A stretch of 64,000 nt of DNA, from the NCBI GenBank assembly GCA_031835245.1, contig JAVKOQ010000063.1, positions 163,904 through 227,903 of the forward strand, read 5' to 3'. A program made the position numbers and the translations under genes. The notes under the pieces are model-generated. The model saw only the letters and a program-made list of their open reading frames with translations. It had not been told where the DNA came from and did not search any database. Shown one piece after another: positions 1-10,952 of this stretch (positions are counted from its first letter, which is position 1; each line of letters opens with the position of its first letter). The stretch is from Balamuthia mandrillaris (Eukaryota; Discosea; Longamoebia; Balamuthiidae).

Positions 1-1264
1 CAGCCCTGTGGCCGAGGCGTTTTGAGCCAGCTGTTCCTCTCTTTGTTTCTTGAGAGCGGCTGCTGTATCTTCCGTCCAACCGACTTTAGCCAGCCATGTT
101 CCTTGCCGAGAGTTAGAGAGCGTTGCCACGCGTCCGTCTGACTCGATAGGACCGTCCTTCGCTGCACGCCTCTTGTTCTTTCTGCCTTCCTTCCTTTGCA
201 ACTTCTGCAAAAACTTGTCTTGTTCAGAGGTGATGGTGATCTGACAGCCTATTGATGGACCGCTTGGCTGTTGCGCTGCTGCTGGCCCAGCTCCACCAGC
301 TCGCGAGTTGTTGTAGACGGAAAGTATCTCAGAGCGCTTTTGGAGAAGAAGAGCTATGAATTCAAAACTTGTTTCTCCCAAAAGCTCAAAGAGTTGGCTT
401 TGAAGTTGCAGGTCTGCAAGAGCTCTGTCGGAGAGAATACGCAGGACAGAGGCAGCAAGCTCTTTGACGGAAAGAGCTGTGGTAGCAATTTGTGCGTGTC
501 TTTCGCACTGATTGTACAGCCAGTTCACGTCTATGCGTTCCAGTTCCACTCCCTCCCATCCTGTGTGAGAAGCACCGCCGAAGGGTGGTGACTTGGCCGA
601 TGGAGCAGCAGCGATGGTTGGAGCACGAGTGGCGGCGGGGGCAGCCTTTGATTTCTTTTGTTTCCTGCGAGCAATTCGCTCTTCATCAAGCACGTCCACC
701 TCTAGCAAAAAGTCTGAGTCAAGATTGAACTTGAAGTCAGCTCCGAATTCAGTTTCCATATCTCCATCCTCAGCACCGCTTGGCTCTTCCTCAATGCCAC
801 CATTGGTCTCAGACGCTGCTACCTCTACTTCTCCTTTCCAGGCATGCAATTGGTTCACTGACTCGAGCACTCGAGAGTACAACGCTGCAGGGACATGTCC
901 CACCTCTTCCTTTAACTTGTTCCTGGAGAAAAGCTTCAATAAGAAGAACAAGCGAGAAGAAACAGAAGCAGAAGAGAGAGAAAGAGAGAGAGCAAGAACA
1001 AGAAGAACAAGAACAAGAACAAGAACAAGAACAAGAACAAGAACAAGAACAAGAACAAGAACAAGAACAAGAACAAGAACAAGAACAAGAACAAGAAGAA
1101 GAAGAAGAAGAGGAACAAGAAGAAAAGAAGAAGAAGAGGAACAAGAAGAAGAAGAAGAAGAAGAAGAAGAAGAAGAAGAAGAACAAGAACAAGAACAAGA
1201 ACAGAAGAAGAACAAGAACAAGAACAAGAACAAGAACAAGAACAAGCAAGAACAAACAAGAACA

Positions 1265-1304
<40 letters not shown>

Positions 1305-1840
1305 ATAAAACAACATAAGACATAAGACAATAAAACAAGCAACAACAAGAAGAGGAGAGGCTTACTTCTTTATAGAGTCCGCTTCATGGGTACTGAGCGT
1401 TTTGTAAACAAAGAGGGCCGTGCTGTGGAGCGCCTCAGAAGGAACCTCTTCGCCCAAAATCTCTTGCACCTGTTTCAGGAATGCTTGGTACTTTGGTCTC
1501 ATCTCTTTGGTCTTGGCCTCCAGCGCTGGTTCCAGCCTTCTCGTAGTTTGCGGCGGTTCAAAGTAGTCCCATGTCAAACCAACAGAGTTTTGATCCAATC
1601 CGCTCTTCCTGTGTTTTTTTTTTGGAATACAAAAGAGCAGTTAGCTTAAGCTACAACACTCGCTGTTGTTAAGTGTTTAACGTTGAAGCGTCTTAGCTAC
1701 CGTAAAGGTCTCTGTCTCTTGAAGACTTGGGCTCGTTTCTGCAGTTCTTGATCGATGCTGAAGTTTCTCTCTTGTTGAGGTGAAAAGTGAGCCCGCAGCA
1801 GGCTGCTAAGGCGACCAGGCAAGTAGCCCGCAGAAGCCAT
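1..1840 (-). CDS. ASCC3: ASCC3/Slh1-type helicase, N-terminal part (runs off left edge)
   Basis: N-terminus of the Ski2-like helicase of the ASC-1/RQT complex, which acts in alkylation repair and in splitting collided ribosomes. Exons by splice logic: 1701-1840, 1366-1608, and 922 down past base 1, phases agreeing. The start is ATG at 1840 (MASAGYLPGRLSS). Family landmarks are LTWDYFEPP early, WLYNQCERHAQIA, then LADLQLQSQLFELLGE, and the motif GCQITITSEQDKFLQKLQRK, which matches the GCQVTIQSEQEKQ stretch ahead of the helicase cassette in animal ASCC3. The helicase domains lie outside the window. The second intron (923-1365) is filled by a GTTCTT/CTT microsatellite on the sense strand. A competing ORF at 1693-1971 with a hydrophobic stretch is a shadow frame. 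Assignment to ASCC3 rather than Brr2 rests on remembered family sequence. Confidence 0.85.
960..1300. repeat. Compound microsatellite (GAACAA)n / (GAA)n / (GA)n in ASCC3 intron 2
   Basis: Plus-strand purine-rich simple repeat, so GTTCTT/CTT/CT on the ASCC3 sense strand. It explains the long low-complexity ORFs (RTRTRT, EQEQEQ, FLFLFL) in several frames here. Those ORFs are not genes. Confidence 0.95.
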
Positions 1841-2243
1841 TTTGTCACACTACCACCTTCTTTCCTAGCTACTGAGCCAGGTTCAGCGTTTTCCTCCCCT
1901 GCCCCCTCCCGTTCCTTTCTTTTTCTCCTTTTCACTTCTTTCACCAAAAAATCATTTACAAGTGTCGACACATTCTAATGGCGACACATTCTTCGCATGC
2001 TATTGTCGACATCTGTTCGCCCTCTTTCTCCCTCTCCTCTCTCTCACTCTCTCACTCTCTGTCGCTTTCTCTCTCACACTCTCTGCCCTCACTCCCTCTT
2101 CTCGATCGTCCAGTGGGAAAATAACGTTTCCTTCTTTCCACTGCTTAGGCCTTTTTTGCTATAATGCTCACTGATTTATCTATTTTTTTTTCTTTGGTGC
2201 GGAAGAAACAAGGGTAGGGGGAGAGGGGAACAAAATGAATTGT
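1841..2243. other. Intergenic: ASCC3 5' side and HDAC 3' side
   Basis: 403 bp between the ASCC3 start and the HDAC stop. It holds CT-rich tracts (about 2015-2095) and no ORF I can support. It should contain the HDAC terminator and ASCC3 promoter. Confidence 0.6.
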
Positions 2244-4120
2244 CTACAAGGTCTCGATGGTGACGGGTCCCATGATGGAAACGCCACCACCCCGGCGAGA
2301 GTATCTGCTGGATCGCGTGGAAGAGCCCAGCTCCTCGTCCTCATAGTGAGTGTCAAAGTCTTTGCGGTCGTCCTCATCATCAGAGTCGGAGAGCTCTGCC
2401 TCATGTGCTATTCTTCGGTCACGGTCCAGTTCTGTTTATCGTAATAAGTTAACAATAGAAGCACAAAGAGAGATAGAAAGCGAAAGCGTACCACTATTTC
2501 TTTCGTCTGGGTTCTCGTCATCCTCATCGTCTGACTCAAAATAGGTGTCAGGAGGTACCTCCGTCATGGCCACGCCAGGTGCTCCTTGTATGTTACGCAA
2601 GTTGTCGATGAGGCGAATCCTATGTAGTGCAAGGAAAGTGCGCAAGTCAGAGGAGTCAAAAAAAACATCCCAGAAAAAAAGCATAAGGTACGCACTTCAT
2701 CTTTTCCAGATACTTGGGGTCGTTGAGGTTCTCCATGTTGGAAGGTGTGATGTGAAGACGAAAGTCGGGTCCGTAGTATTCCAAATAATCGTTAAACGGA
2801 AGCTCTGGTGAGGTGAAGACCGCGGTCAGGATCTATAACACAACAGAGAGAGAGAGAGAGAGAAGCGATGTACCATCAGAGATGTCAGACTTCAGCAGCA
2901 AAGAGGTTTCGTAGGACCAACAGCGAGCAACGTTGCGGATAGTGTAACCACCACCACCAAGCACCAACAACGGTACTCCAAAGCTCTGTACAAACTCAAC
3001 GCATTCGCCGTGGCCCTTGAGAGATAGGTTGAAGCAGCCAAGCCTATCACCAGACAGGGAGTCAGCGCCGCATTGGAGGACCACAGCGCCAGGTTGGTAC
3101 CAGTCCATCACCTTCTGAATGATCGGCTTGAATATGTCGTTGTAGCTCTGATCGTCTATTCCGTCTCTCAATGGGAAGTTGATAGAGTAGTTCTTGCCTT
3201 TACCAGCTCCTATGTCCTGTGGCGAAATAAAGAAAAAGATGGTTTGAGAAACAAAAGTGAGAGAAACAAAGAAAGAAAGAAAAACTAGAACATACTCTAA
3301 TGTCGCCAGTGCCTGGGAAATATTCCCCGAATTTGTGGAAGGAGACCGTCATGACGCGGTCAGTCGTGTAGAAGGCCTCCTCCACGCCGTCTCCATGATG
3401 GATATCAATGTCTATGTACAACACACGGGAGTGGTACTTGAGCAGCTCCAAGATTCCCAGCACAATGTCGTTGATGTAGCAAAAGCCAGAGGCCTCCGAC
3501 TTTTTGGCGTGGTGGAGACCACCAGCCCAGTTGATGGCAATGTCAGCCTCTCCGTGGTTAAGCTTTATGGCACCGCCTATGGAACCGCCGGCTGAGATCT
3601 GACAAAACTGGTACATGCCATCAAAGACCGGACAATCCTCTCCTACGTTAACTGTTTTTTATGTTCCAATTTTTAAAGATTAATTTTTTAAAAAAAGGTG
3701 AGAAAGAGGACAGAAACGAGAATCGATGAAGATGACAAAGAATAGAATCTTTTTTGCGTACGTACATCTTTGCAATTGCTTGGCGTGATCGTTCATGTTG
3801 TCCGGAGTGATGAGGCGCAAAAACTTTACATAATCTTCAGAGTGAAAACTTGTCATCTCCACTTTTGTCGCCTTGCGTGGTCGCTGCAAAGGTGGTGATT
3901 TGTGGTGATTAGAACAAAGGGCAGGTTTGGCACCAAAGGAAGTAAGAAAAAAGCAAAGAGGCTCACTACGTACGTAGATCTGCATTTTCTTGTAGAGGCC
4001 ATAGTTAAGCAACAAGTTGTGGGTCATCCTTATGCGGTGCGGCTTCATGGGATGCCCCGTGCCGTAGTAGTAGTTGCCCACATCGCTATCATAAAAGTAA
4101 CAGACGCGCTGCTTGCTCAT
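2244..4120 (-). CDS. HDAC1: Class I histone deacetylase (HDAC1/2, Rpd3 type)
   Basis: Zn-dependent lysine deacetylase of nuclear co-repressor complexes. Seven exons: 3974-4120, 3766-3883, 3296-3651, 2874-3216, 2696-2804, 2492-2619, 2244-2431; the sum is 1389 nt, giving 462 aa against about 480 in animals. It starts [20 protein letters not shown]. The catalytic core is intact: [19 protein letters not shown] carries the His-His pair, [17 protein letters not shown] carries Zn ligands, and [17 protein letters not shown] closes the pocket. [14 protein letters not shown], just after the catalytic domain, matches the acidic stretch of HDAC1/2. The C-terminal tail is acidic and then Arg/Ser-rich, lacking the long Lys/Glu tail of vertebrates. 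The gene is head to head with the unknown gene at 4374. Class I is firm; the HDAC1, 2 or 3 label is only nominal outside animals. Confidence 0.97.
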
Positions 4121-4147
4121 TTCCTTGCTCTGTCGGCCACGTGCTGG

Positions 4148-4148
4148 T

Positions 4149-4190
<42 letters not shown>
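4148..4190. repeat. (GT)n microsatellite
   Basis: Uninterrupted GT dinucleotide run just upstream of the HDAC start codon, in the 253-bp divergent gap between HDAC and the unknown gene at 4374. Confidence 0.97.
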
Positions 4191-4191
<1 letters not shown>

Positions 4192-4373
4192 TTTGGGGTA
4201 GTGCGGTGAAAGAGTGCCGTTGTTGTTTTCTTTTTTTCTTTCTCTTTTTTTTTTGCGACGTTTTCTTGGGTGTTATTTTGTCGACATCTGAGGAGCAGCT
4301 GTAAAGGCTATCGAGGGTTCGCTCTTTTGTTTTCGTGACGACATGGTGCTCTCTTGTTGTCGACAAGGAGGAG

Positions 4374-5261
4374 ATGAACGAGCAAGAAGAGGAGAGCAAC
4401 AAGGCTGACCCCGAGGCGGGCTCTCCTTCGGCCCCGCTGTTGGAACGGCGATTCCTTGCCGAGCTCGGTTTCACTGAGGTGGACCTACAAGAGGCCTTGG
4501 TGCAGGAAGTGTTGCGCACTTTGGTGGTGAGACTGCAGGACTTTTCCAACTTTCCAGCTGGGAGGACTTTCAAGGAAGATGATAGGAGAGCCTTTGCCCA
4601 GTCTGTACTGGAGCTCCTTGCCCAATGTTTGCCTCTTCTGGAAGGCTCTGACTACGCACTGCGCCAGTCCTCTGTTGCTGTCGAAAAGACTCTTGAGCTT
4701 GTGGAGGGCCTCGTTCTGTGGTCCTGTCGACATTGGCCGGAAGCTTTATTGCTGCCTCTGCCCACAACAAAAGGAGAGAATGGCTCTGCCTCCAAGAACT
4801 TCTTTCATACTCTCCGTAAGCCCACCGCCATACGTTTGAGCAGATCGGGAGGAGGCATCCACAAGGCTAAACCCTTGTATCATTATTTTTCTCAGGAGTG
4901 CAGGCATGCTCTCTGGAGTACCTTCCACCAACTCTTTCTCTCTGAGGCAATCTCTCTCTCTCTCTCTCTCTCCATGTATGAGCAGCGTACTCAACTTTTT
5001 TTTGTGCTACGATAGGTGGTGTATGAGGTGGTAGAATGGCTGTGCAAAGCGGAAGAGGACCCCCAGAAAGCCGGTCTAAAAACCCCAGAAAAGGACTTGG
5101 TGGAGGAGGTCAAAGCGGTGGCATCCGCGGATGAGCTCCTCTTCCGAGAGGCCATGAGAGTGTGGGGGATCATACTCGCTCGTTCAGGGAACCAGCGCCT
5201 CGCTACCTTCATGCTGGATGTGGTCCACCATCGCCGCCTCCACCGCAGCCATCTTGTGTAA
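4374..5261 (+). CDS. Hypothetical protein, two exons
   Basis: I do not recognise this protein. The first ATG is 4374 ([20 protein letters not shown]). An acidic N-terminus is followed by mostly helical sequence such as [20 protein letters not shown] and [12 protein letters not shown]. Exon 1 cannot simply be extended, because its frame closes just before exon 2. The only phase-consistent junction I found is a GC-AG intron, 4947-5015 (CTGAG|GCAATC to GATAG|GTGGTG), which spans a CT repeat and gives 272 aa. Exon 2 (5016-5261) reads [20 protein letters not shown] and ends at TAA. It shares a 253-bp divergent promoter with HDAC. It could instead be spliced at a non-obvious GT site. No domain, signal peptide or membrane segment was seen. 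Confidence 0.6.
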
Positions 5262-5679
5262 CAACCCCTCGCTTTAGGCAAAATAAGAGTGGCCAGGCTA
5301 CTCCTCGCTGCCGCGATCTCTTCTGCCTAAAAGAATGCGAATGGAAGCAGTTGGCGAAGAAAGGCAAGCCAAGTAACTCAGGGCACAGACAAGGAGCTCC
5401 TGCACCGACACAAAACAGCCTGCCGGAGTTGTTCGGCAAAGCAGAAAAGTTGCAGGGGAAAAAGATGGGGAGAGGCGTTGCAACAAAGCGGCTGAAATAT
5501 ATATAACTCCTTCCAAGAGACTGTTTTTACCCAACGAAAAAAACAAAAAAACACAAACAAAACAACAAATAAAAGGAGAACGTAGTAGCCGCTACGCATT
5601 GACCTGGGTGATAGAGAGTGCTGTATTATTCTTGGTTGCTTATTGCTTTGTTGGTAGGTGCTGTAGTTGCCGTTCTAAT
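5262..5679. other. Intergenic, convergent 3' ends
   Basis: 418 bp between the unknown gene and the SAR1 stop. Contains an A-rich stretch near 5530-5580 that could hold a polyadenylation signal. No supported gene. Confidence 0.6.
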
Positions 5680-6691
5680 TTAAAGATAGTTGGAAAGCCA
5701 GCGGAAGCCTGATGGTGTAATGCAAGAAAGGGGGAATGAGCATTGGGAAGAGAAACAGGGAAGAGAGAGGGGGGGGGAGATGCATGGGGAAAGGATGTGT
5801 GAACCTTCGCCATAGCCTGCACGCTTCACAACGGAGCACATAAACACCTCAATAGGACGAACTCCGTCAAGGGTGGTCTTCGACTGAGTAGAGAGAAATA
5901 AAGAAAGAGTCATTCAGTTTTTTTAATGCTTTGCACGTAGTGAGAGAGGGGAGAAAAAAAACACACGAACCTTGCCAGTGGTTTGTTGCAGACAAAAAAC
6001 GCTTCTGATCTCTTGCTCAGAGGCAGCTTGAGGAACGTCGATCTTGTTTCCCAAGATCAGGAAAGGTACTGTCTTGAGCTCCTCGCAGGAAAGGAGAGAC
6101 TGTTCAAAAAAAGTATTAAGAGGTTGCTCGTTGCAAGCAGCGAAAGGGGAAAGAATGAAGAGGGAAAATGAGGTAGTGTACATCAAGCTCCTGCTTGGAT
6201 TCAGGGAAACGGTCACGATCCACGCAGTCAATGAGGTACACGATGGCGTCCACATCAGCGTAGTAGTCTTTCCAGACACGACGAGCAGTCTGATGGCCGC
6301 CAAGATCGTAGGTGCGGAATCGGATGTTGCCCAAGCTCAACTCCTCCATGGCTGATGAGAAAAGTGGCAAGATTAACGCTCGCACAAAAATAAAAAGGGA
6401 AGGGAGAAGAACAAGGGAGTAGGGATAAATGATTACTTGGATGGAAAGTGGGGTAGTGCACTGCAAGCCTATCATCTTTGAGCATGTGTAGGAGGGTCGT
6501 CTTGCCAGCATTGTCAAGGCCCAAAAAAAGGATTTTGGCGTTCTTGTGGTACAATCCTGCGCGCAAGAAAGAAAACGGGGTATGAGGAAAAGTGTTCCTA
6601 GGAAGAAAAAAAAAGACACAGAAAGATTTAAAAAGGAGTGCAAGGTACCGAGGAAGCTCAACACATTCCAAAACCAATCAAAGATCATCAT
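5680..6691 (-). CDS. SAR1: SAR1 small GTPase (COPII coat)
   Basis: Arf-family GTPase that starts COPII coat assembly at ER exit sites. Six exons: 6649-6691, 6437-6556, 6182-6351, 5971-6099, 5805-5883, 5708 down to 5680; 570 nt and 189 aa, the normal size. The N-terminal amphipathic helix is [17 protein letters not shown]. The P-loop is GLDNAGKTT, followed by [10 protein letters not shown] and [12 protein letters not shown] (switch I). Switch II has [16 protein letters not shown]; note Gln-Thr where animals have Glu-Gln. NKID is the base-recognition motif, and the C-terminus is [20 protein letters not shown]. There is no N-myristoylation glycine, as expected for SAR1 and unlike ARF. It is divergent from TTC4 across a 545-bp promoter region. 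Confidence 0.97.
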
Positions 6692-7236
6692 CTTCGCTGA
6701 GGGTGGTCAGAAACAAAAAAATAAAAACAAAATAAATAAAAGTATTTATAAGTGTGGCAGTTCAAGCCCTTTCTTCACGTTCGCAGCAACAGCCTTTGAA
6801 GTGTAGGGAAAATCAATCAGAAGAAGGTGTTAAACGAAAAAAAAATCAAATGTTGTTTGTTTTAATTCTTCTCCCTCAGCTACGGTACCTCGTTCGAATG
6901 CGCTTCTTTTTCAACCCCCCAATTTTTTTTCTTTGCCCAAAGTTTTTTTTGTTTTCTTTCGAATATTTCGCATTTTTTTAGCGTGTTGCTGTCCCATCTC
7001 CCCTCAAATCTATCGTGGATTTAAACTGAAAAATGTCCAAATATCGCTTTGCGGTGACGTCATCTGCGGATTTCGGTCGGGTAGTGACGTGGCGACCGAC
7101 CTGAGGAGCACTAAAAGATCTTTCCCGATGCCTACGCGAGTTTTAGATCATTGCAACGCAAGCAGAAAACAACGAGAAGCGGAGAGACTCGCGCTGTGCG
7201 GCTGGCGCCAAACCATCCCCGCCCAACGAAACGCAA
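6692..7236. promoter_or_regulatory. Divergent promoter region SAR1/TTC4 with CRE-like site
   Basis: 545 bp between two divergent start codons. A perfect TGACGTCA palindrome (CRE/ATF consensus) lies at 7055-7062 and a TGACGT half-site at 7085-7090, about 180 and 150 bp before the TTC4 ATG. The SAR1 side is T- and A-rich homopolymer sequence. A regulatory role is inferred from position only. Confidence 0.4.
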
Positions 7237-7877
7237 ATGCAAGGGGGCTCGTCGGAAATGGTGGAAGACTGGGAGTCGCCCTTGTTTATGACGGCCGTGC
7301 CATCGGAGGATCATCCGGAGGCGGACACCATCGCCGCTTTGCAGCACCTCATCTACGAGGATGAAACTCCCGAGACCATCGCTGAGAACTACAAACAACA
7401 GGTACGATGTTTGGTTGTTGTTCGTCATGAAACCGCTTCTTCTTCGCAGTCAAAGAGCGCTTTTGGGCTTTGTCGTTATTGACCCTCCGGGGGACTTCTC
7501 TCCGTTACTGCAGGGCAATGAAGTGCTGAAACAAGGAGCGAAATTCTACCGTGATGCCATCAAATGCTATACCATGGCGCTGGAACAAAACTCGCCCAAC
7601 CAAAAGAACAACTCTATTTACTACTCCAACCGGGCACACGTTCACCTCTTATTGCGTATGTGGACCAGCAGCATGCTACTCTTCTTTTTCTCTTTCGTTT
7701 CTCACACACTTGTAACAACCAAAAGGGAACTACGGACATGCTCTTGAGGACAGTGAGAACGCCATCAAGCTGGACGAGAGCAACGTTAAGGCATACTACA
7801 GAGGTGCCAGAGCATGCCTTGCCACCGGTCGTTTGGACCTTGGCTTCAAGTTGTGCGCTGATGGTCTTACTGTACGT

Positions 7878-7921
<44 letters not shown>

Positions 7922-8751
7922 CCCTCCTCCATTTCGCTACATGTATGCACTTTTCACTGGTCTCACTTGTCTCTCCTCTTCTTGCTGTTCTTTATCCCTT
8001 CGCTATTCTTTTCTTGCTCCACTTCCCTCTTCTCTGCTTCTTTTTTGTTCTCTCATCCTCTTCTCTTGTTCTGTGTTCTCTCGTTATCTCCTCTACTTGT
8101 TATGTACCCAAGAAAGACCCAGAGAACGCCGGCCTAAAGCAAATACAAGAGAACCTACAAAAGGAGTTCAACAAAAAGGAAGAACAAGCCAAGGCAGAGT
8201 GTGTTGTGGGTGAGGAGAAACAAAGAAAGAAGCGAGAGCTCCAGGCGGCGCTCTCTCAACGGGGCATAAAGATGGGCCAGGCTGCATTCGCCTCGCAGGG
8301 AGGTCAGTTCGCGGTGGGAGCAGAAGACGCCCTCGGCAAGCCTGGCACTCGGCCTTGGTTGGATGATAAGGAAGGGACGTTGCACTGGCCGGTGCTCTTT
8401 CTCTACCCTCAACATCAACAATCGGACATGATTCAAGACTTTAACGAGAACGATCGCTTTGTGGATCATTTGCAAGTCATGTTCCCTGAGAGGCGGTGTT
8501 GTGCCTGGGATGTCAATGGCGAGTACGTGTGGGATGAGCTCTGTGTCTACTTTGAGACCAACTGGACGACGCCGCTTGGCCAACCGGTCGATAGCGTGAA
8601 CTATGCACGGCGGCAGAAAGTAAAGCTAGATCCATCGCTGACGCTGCAGGAGGCCCTCGCCCATAAGGACTACTTGGTACCTGGCTTCCCTGTCTTCCAC
8701 GTTGTTCCTCCCGCCTTTGAATCCGAATTCCTGAACATGGAACTCGCTTGA
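7237..8751 (+). CDS. TTC4: TTC4/Cns1 TPR co-chaperone
   Basis: Hsp70/Hsp90 co-chaperone of the Cns1/TTC4 family. Four exons: 7237-7401, 7514-7655, 7726-7871, 8113-8751; 1092 nt and 363 aa (human 387). An acidic N-terminal region is followed by TPR repeats, with GNEVLKQGAKFYRDAIKCYT, YSNRAHVHLLLRNYGHALED and AYYRGARACLATGRLDLGFK forming the clamp. A charged helix follows, then the C-terminal Cns1 wheel-type domain (WPVLFLYPQHQQSDMIQDF, FPVFHVVPPAFESEF). Intron 3 holds a long CT tract. The stop codon TGA at 8749-8751 shows that TGA is a genuine stop in this genome. It is convergent with the MMTAG2-like gene, 101 bp apart. Confidence 0.95.
7884..7921. repeat. (CT)n microsatellite in TTC4 intron 3
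   Basis: Pyrimidine repeat on the TTC4 sense strand directly after the donor site. Confidence 0.95.
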
Positions 8752-8765
8752 AAGAACCCCGCATT

Positions 8766-8791
8766 TCTCTCTCTCTCTCTCTCTCTCTCAG
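8766..8791. repeat. (CT)n microsatellite in the TTC4 3' UTR
   Basis: Short CT run in the 101-bp convergent gap between TTC4 and the MMTAG2-like gene. Confidence 0.9.
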
Positions 8792-8852
8792 CCAGGCAAC
8801 ACATACAGCAACAAGCAACACTTGTTGAAATAGAGGAGAAGCAGACCCACAT

Positions 8853-10522
8853 TTAGTGATGATGTGGCGGTGTGTTATCCTTCCTATTGTGTTGTCGTTC
8901 TTCTCTATCAGTGCTATGACGATGGCGGCTGCTGTGGCTGTGACTGCTGCGATGGGAAGAAGAAGACGAAGAAGAGCTGTGGTGGTGATCACGGCGATGA
9001 CGATGGTCATCTTTCTTGTCTCCTTCACCCTCGTGACGACTTTTGTCACTTGACTCACTGCGGTGAGGACGCTCATCATCTTCGCGGTGACGATGAGAAC
9101 GAGAAGAGCGATCATCGTCGTGGCGGCGGTGATGATGGTGAGAACGCGATGAACGGTCACTGTCCTTTTCATCCCTGCTGCTGCGTGCTAGGATATCCTC
9201 TTGCCGTCGTGAGGGGTTTTCTTTGTTCTCTTTGCCAGCGTCTTTCTTCTTTGCTTCCTTCCTCTCTTTCTCTTCCACTTTGCTCAACCGGACAGCGCCA
9301 AATGTCATGAGTGGGGGCTCTATTCTAAACCCTTTCTGATCTTCCTTTTCCTTTTTCTTCTTCTTGTCCTTCTTGTGCCTCTTTCGCTCTTCCTTCTTCC
9401 TTTTCTTCTCTTTCTTGTGTTTACGTTTTCTGCTTCTTCGTTCCTCATCATCCCCCTCCTCATCGCTCTTGCGCCTTTCGCCTGCTTCCTTCCATTCCGC
9501 ATCGTCGTGATGGTAATATTCTCCATCTGCCGCCTCCTCATCCTCTCTTGCTTCATGTTTGGCCTCCGCAAGCTGTCGTGCCTCCAGAACGCCCTCTCCC
9601 GGCAATTGTGTTGGTGCGCTCATTGCATGGTGGTGGTGCCTAACATTTGTGTTGGGCAAGAGAACAAACAACCAATGAAGGGTAAGGAAAAAGATCACAA
9701 GAGAGAAGCAGAAAACGAGAGCCAGAGAGCGATGACATACGGCCCGTAGCCTAAACCAGCAACGCGGTCTTCGAGGGCATCGCTGACTGTTTCACGCTTG
9801 GTTAGCTCTTTGAGCTCAGCGGCGTCCAATTGCTTGGTAGAGCGGTGCTGTCGTTTTGGAGCGATACCTCTTGGAGCAACCAACAAAGATGTTAGGAAGA
9901 GGAAGAGGAAGAGGAAGAGGAAGAGGAAGAGGAAGAGGAAGAGGAAGAGGAAGAAGAGGAAGAGGAAGAGGAAGAGGAAGAGGAAGAGGAAGAGGAAGAG
10001 GAAGAGGAAGAGGAAGAGGAAGAGGAAGAGGAAGAGGAAGAGGAAGAGGAAGAGGAAGAGGAAGAGGAAGAGGAAGAGGAGCAAGCGTACAACAACTCGT
10101 TGCGAAGCTGCTCTTCCTGCCGCTTGATCTCCTCGATGCTGGGCGCTTCAGTGTTTTGGTTGCCGTCTTTGCTCCACCACAGGGGATTCGGTTTGCGGTT
10201 GTTGAACGTCGGTTTGCTAGTGGTATGCAACGAATGGCCTTTCAAGCAAGAAGATGGTCAGAGAGAAGATCAGTGAGGGGAAAAAAATAAATAAAAGAGC
10301 AAAGAAAAAGCGACAAAAGAAAGAAAACAAACCAAGATAGAATTCTTTGTATTTGTCTTCCTTCACTTGGTCCCAAGTAAACTCTGCAATGGCAAAGCAA
10401 ATTAAATCCTAGTTAGTATTTCTGGCCTTGCCTTGGAACGGCATTTGAATGACACTCAACAACAACAACGTACGGTCCGCCCCACCGCGCGTGCCGCTGC
10501 GCCTGCCAGCACCCACAAACAT
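8853..10522 (-). CDS. MMTAG2: MMTAG2-like (C1orf35 family) Lys/Arg/Ser-rich protein
   Basis: Family of poorly understood nuclear proteins, called multiple myeloma tumor-associated protein 2 or kinase phosphorylation protein. Five exons: 10474-10522, 10333-10383, 10091-10238, 9741-9869, 8853-9639; 1164 nt and 387 aa. The N-terminus MFVGAGRRSGTRGGADQFTW plus DQVKEDKYKEFYLGHSL matches the diagnostic start of the family (MFGSSRGGVRGG, then [20 protein letters not shown] in human). Next come PLWWSKDG and EDRVAGLGYGP. The C-terminal half is a Lys/Arg/Asp/Ser/His-rich tail of the type common in splicing-associated proteins. The third intron (9870-10090) is filled by a CTTCCT hexanucleotide repeat on the sense strand. 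Biochemical role unknown. Confidence 0.88.
9895..10083. repeat. (AGGAAG)n hexanucleotide array, intronic
   Basis: About 185 bp of near-perfect AGGAAG/GAAGAG repeat on the plus strand (CTTCCT on the sense strand), occupying intron 3 of the MMTAG2-like gene. It creates spurious KRKRKR, GRGRGR and SSSS ORFs. Confidence 0.97.
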
Positions 10523-10952
10523 GTTTGGTCTTTCTCGTTGCTGCGGCTGCTCTCCGCTTTCCTTTTCTTCTTTGCGTATTCTTGACCAGCAATGGTGCAG
10601 GTTTGCCGCACGATATGATCTTTTCGTGCTCACGTGTCCTTCTCTAAATTTCGAAAGGATGAGGTCAGCATAAGACTTGGTCATCTTTCGATATGTGCGT
10701 GTGCAACTGCCATATTTAGATATAGGTGACGTAAGAAATTAGCAGAGCAAAAAAAATTGAAATAGATTGCGGTAACGCATCCTCTGTGGGTTACGCCTTT
10801 GTCGCGCATTACAAGAACAACACACGAAAATAAATATAAAAATAAATATAGGGGAACGACCACATTCAATATCACCTGTCAAACAAAACTGCCGAACAAC
10901 AGCGGGACAAGTCAACAAGTCGATATAGGAACAGCAACAAAAAACAATACCG
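10523..10952. other. Divergent intergenic region MMTAG2-like / LRR gene
   Basis: 430 bp between divergent start codons, with AT-rich stretches at 10820-10860. No ORF I can support. Presumed bidirectional promoter. Confidence 0.5.

Noticed and set aside
593-1348. Long Arg/Thr, Glu/Gln and Leu/Phe-rich ORFs on both strands
   Set aside because: They are translations of the intronic GAACAA/GAA/G A repeat; the flanking sequence on the minus strand is ASCC3.
1693-1971. Minus-strand ORF with a transmembrane-like segment (WLLRATCLVALAACCGLTFHL)
   Set aside because: Overlaps ASCC3 exon 1 in another frame. The alternative frame joins exon 2 in phase and gives a sensible ASCC3 start.
9695-10245. KRKRKR, GRGRGR and polyserine ORFs
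   Set aside because: Six-base repeat inside an intron of the MMTAG2-like gene; splice sites on both sides restore the family sequence.
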